Source: Candidatus Aminicenantota bacterium (lineage in GTDB: Bacteria > Acidobacteriota > Aminicenantia > Aminicenantales > Saccharicenantaceae). From it: 8,349 nt of DNA. Position numbers and translations under genes: made by a program. The notes under the pieces are model-generated. The model was not told the origin of the DNA, ran no database searches, and worked only from the letters and a program-made list of their open reading frames with translations. Location of the stretch: NCBI GenBank assembly GCA_022867105.1, contig JALHVH010000201.1, positions 1 to 8,349 on the forward strand. The letters run 5' to 3'. This document shows positions 7,456 through 8,349 of the stretch, one piece after another (the stretch's first letter is position 1; each line of letters begins with the position of its first letter).

Positions 7456-7781
7456 TCGATAAAATCATCGACATCGAGATCTACGGACAAAAATACCGAA
7501 TCCGGGTCAAAGGAGATGAGGATGAAAAATATATCGGCCACTTGACTTCGTACGTCGATCAGAAGATGCACGAGGTGGCTGTGAAATCCAAGTCCGCGGA
7601 CACGACGAAGATCGCCGTCCTGGCGGCCCTCAACATCGCGGACGAGTTTTTCTTGAGCCAGAAGAAACTTGATCAACTGAACGAAGCCATCGGCCGTATG
7701 GAAACGGAGATCGAAAGCTTGGAGGTTCATCTTTTAGAAGATGAAAACACATACAAGAGTCTGGGAAAAGTCACTTCTTAG
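7452..7781 (+). CDS. zapA: Cell division protein ZapA
   Basis: ZapA is a cytoplasmic FtsZ-binding protein that bundles FtsZ protofilaments at midcell. The 109 residues (E. coli 109) show the family layout. A beta-rich N-terminal globular part (IIDIEIYGQKYRIRVKGDED, 5-24) is followed by HLTSYVDQKMHEV. The helical segment DTTKIAVLAALNIADEFFL contains the conserved A-A-L-N-I-A-D-E core, and a C-terminal coiled coil (KLDQLNEAIGRMETEIESLE) mediates tetramerisation. ATG overlaps the previous stop (ATGA) and no Shine-Dalgarno is apparent, so translation is probably coupled to the ZapB-like gene. A 194-base structured gap follows before rny. Confidence 0.9.
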   Translation: MIDKIIDIEIYGQKYRIRVKGDEDEKYIGHLTSYVDQKMHEVAVKSKSADTTKIAVLAALNIADEFFLSQKKLDQLNEAIGRMETEIESLEVHLLEDENTYKSLGKVTS

Positions 7782-7795
7782 TTCAGGACCTGTCG

Positions 7796-7954
7796 TCCGG
7801 ACATCCATAGATGATGCCGAACCGCGCCGCCGCGGGGCCGCCGCGGACTCTCCCGTGAGGGTCCCCGGGGCCTCGGACGGGCGCCCTTCCCCCGCGGGAC
7901 CGTTCCTTCGCATGTGACTCGTTCCCCCGCCCTCCATACGATCGTCTCCCCGGA
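7796..7954 (+). ncRNA. ssrS: Candidate 6S RNA-like structured RNA
   Basis: The 194-base gap after zapA has nested pairings: TCCGG/CCGGA (7796-7800/7950-7954), GATGAT/ATCGTC (7810-7815/7941-7946, one G·U), GAAC/GTTC (7819-7822/7902-7905), CCGCGGGG/CCCCGCGG (7830-7837/7890-7897) and an apical GGACTCTC/GAGGGTCC stem with a CCGT loop (7845-7852/7857-7864). The resulting rod of about 160 bases resembles 6S RNA in size. Its position directly after zapA is the classical ssrS position in proteobacteria. Against it, the interior unpaired region is strongly lopsided (3 against 35 bases), no promoter was found, and GC-rich DNA pairs easily. The ends are the outermost pairs, not mapped termini. Confidence 0.3.
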
Positions 7955-7960
7955 TCTTAC

Positions 7961-7970
7961 AAGGAGGTGA
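7961..7970 (+). promoter_or_regulatory. Full-length Shine-Dalgarno of rny
   Basis: AAGGAGGTGA is a ten-base complement to the 16S rRNA anti-Shine-Dalgarno end. Its core GGAGG ends eight bases before the GTG at 7976 and fixes that start. It contrasts with the absence of a site before thrS and pheS. Confidence 0.8.
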
Positions 7971-7975
7971 CAATC

Positions 7976-8349
7976 GTGAACGTTCCAATCTATGTTTATC
8001 CCGGCGCCGCCGTCATCGTCATCCTGCTGGCGGTCGTGGTCGTCCTTGCCCTGAAGAGGCGGGACGCCGCCCGCCGCGCCGTTGAGGTCGAGGCAGAGGC
8101 CAAGGTGGTCCTGGCCAGGGCGGCCGGGGACGCCGAGAAGATCAAGCGCGAAGCGGCCATAGAGGCCAAGGAGAAGGACCTGGCCCGCCAGGCCGATTTC
8201 GAGAACCGGACCCGCGAACAACGGCGGAAGATCAGCGAGACCGAGCGCCGGCTCATCAACAAGGAGGAGAACCTCGAGAGGCGCTTCCAGTCCATCGAGC
8301 GGAAGGAGCGCGAATTCTCTCAGAAGGAGCGCCGGCTCCAGGACAAGGA
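7976..8349 (+). CDS. rny: Ribonuclease Y, N-terminal part (cut by window edge)
   Basis: RNase Y is a membrane-anchored endoribonuclease that starts mRNA decay in many bacteria lacking RNase E-centred turnover. Only the first 124 codons are present. They show an N-terminal transmembrane anchor (residues about 9-26, GAAVIVILLAVVVVLAL) followed by KRR, then a long charged coiled coil. This contains the family-typical run AGDAEKIKREAAIEAKEKD, ERRLINKEENLERRFQSIERKE and QKERRL. The KH and HD domains lie beyond the edge, so the assignment rests on the anchor, the coiled-coil pattern and the neighbourhood. GTG 7976 is chosen for the perfect Shine-Dalgarno upstream. Another membrane-anchored coiled-coil protein remains possible but less likely. 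Confidence 0.85.
   Translation, partial: MNVPIYVYPGAAVIVILLAVVVVLALKRRDAARRAVEVEAEAKVVLARAAGDAEKIKREAAIEAKEKDLARQADFENRTREQRRKISETERRLINKEENLERRFQSIERKEREFSQKERRLQDK

Noticed and set aside
7845..7864. Intrinsic terminator after zapA
   Set aside because: The 8-bp stem is followed by CCGGGGCC, not a U-tract, so it does not fit Rho-independent termination.

Overview
The window is a chromosomal stretch from a GC-rich bacterium. It carries the conserved translation operon thrS-infC-rpmI-rplT-pheS-pheT, followed by a small coiled-coil gene, zapA, a structured gap and the start of rny (RNase Y). The high GC content, the RNase Y gene and the pheT-coiled coil-zapA-rny order suggest a deep-branching non-enterobacterial lineage. 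Acidobacteriota or Aminicenantes-like is my guess from style only; nothing in the window proves a taxon. No transposase, CRISPR array, phage gene or other defence module is visible.

Region by region: (1) Bases 1-467, minus strand, hold most of a YfcE/MJ0936-type metallophosphoesterase whose C-terminus lies beyond the left edge. It appears to start on a leaderless GTG six bases downstream of a TATAAT box. (2) Bases 468-844 hold no gene. They contain that promoter, a 96-bp element bounded by a perfect 19-bp inverted repeat, a G-run/hairpin-rich stretch, and a rightward promoter with a consensus TTGACA. (3) A tRNA-Val(GAC) with encoded CCA sits at 845-919, followed 79 bases later by thrS. (4) thrS, infC, rpmI, rplT, pheS and pheT run rightward with short gaps or overlaps (999-7205). 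(5) A ZapB-sized coiled-coil protein and ZapA overlap pheT and each other by a few bases. (6) A 194-base gap with extended pairing follows zapA, at the classical position of 6S RNA. (7) rny runs off the right edge.

The operon couples two aminoacyl-tRNA synthetases (Thr, Phe), initiation factor IF3 and ribosomal proteins L35 and L20 to cell-division factors (the ZapA pair) and an mRNA-decay nuclease. No intrinsic terminator is evident anywhere from the tRNA to zapA, so one long transcript is plausible.

The points most worth a second look are: infC appears to start on AUU, directly behind a strong Shine-Dalgarno that overlaps the thrS stop; the IF3 C-terminus is extended by about 30 residues read through the first 77 bases of rpmI; PheT lacks the complete B2 (EMAP-II-like tRNA-binding) domain; the 19-bp inverted-repeat element; the leaderless phosphoesterase; and the candidate 6S RNA.
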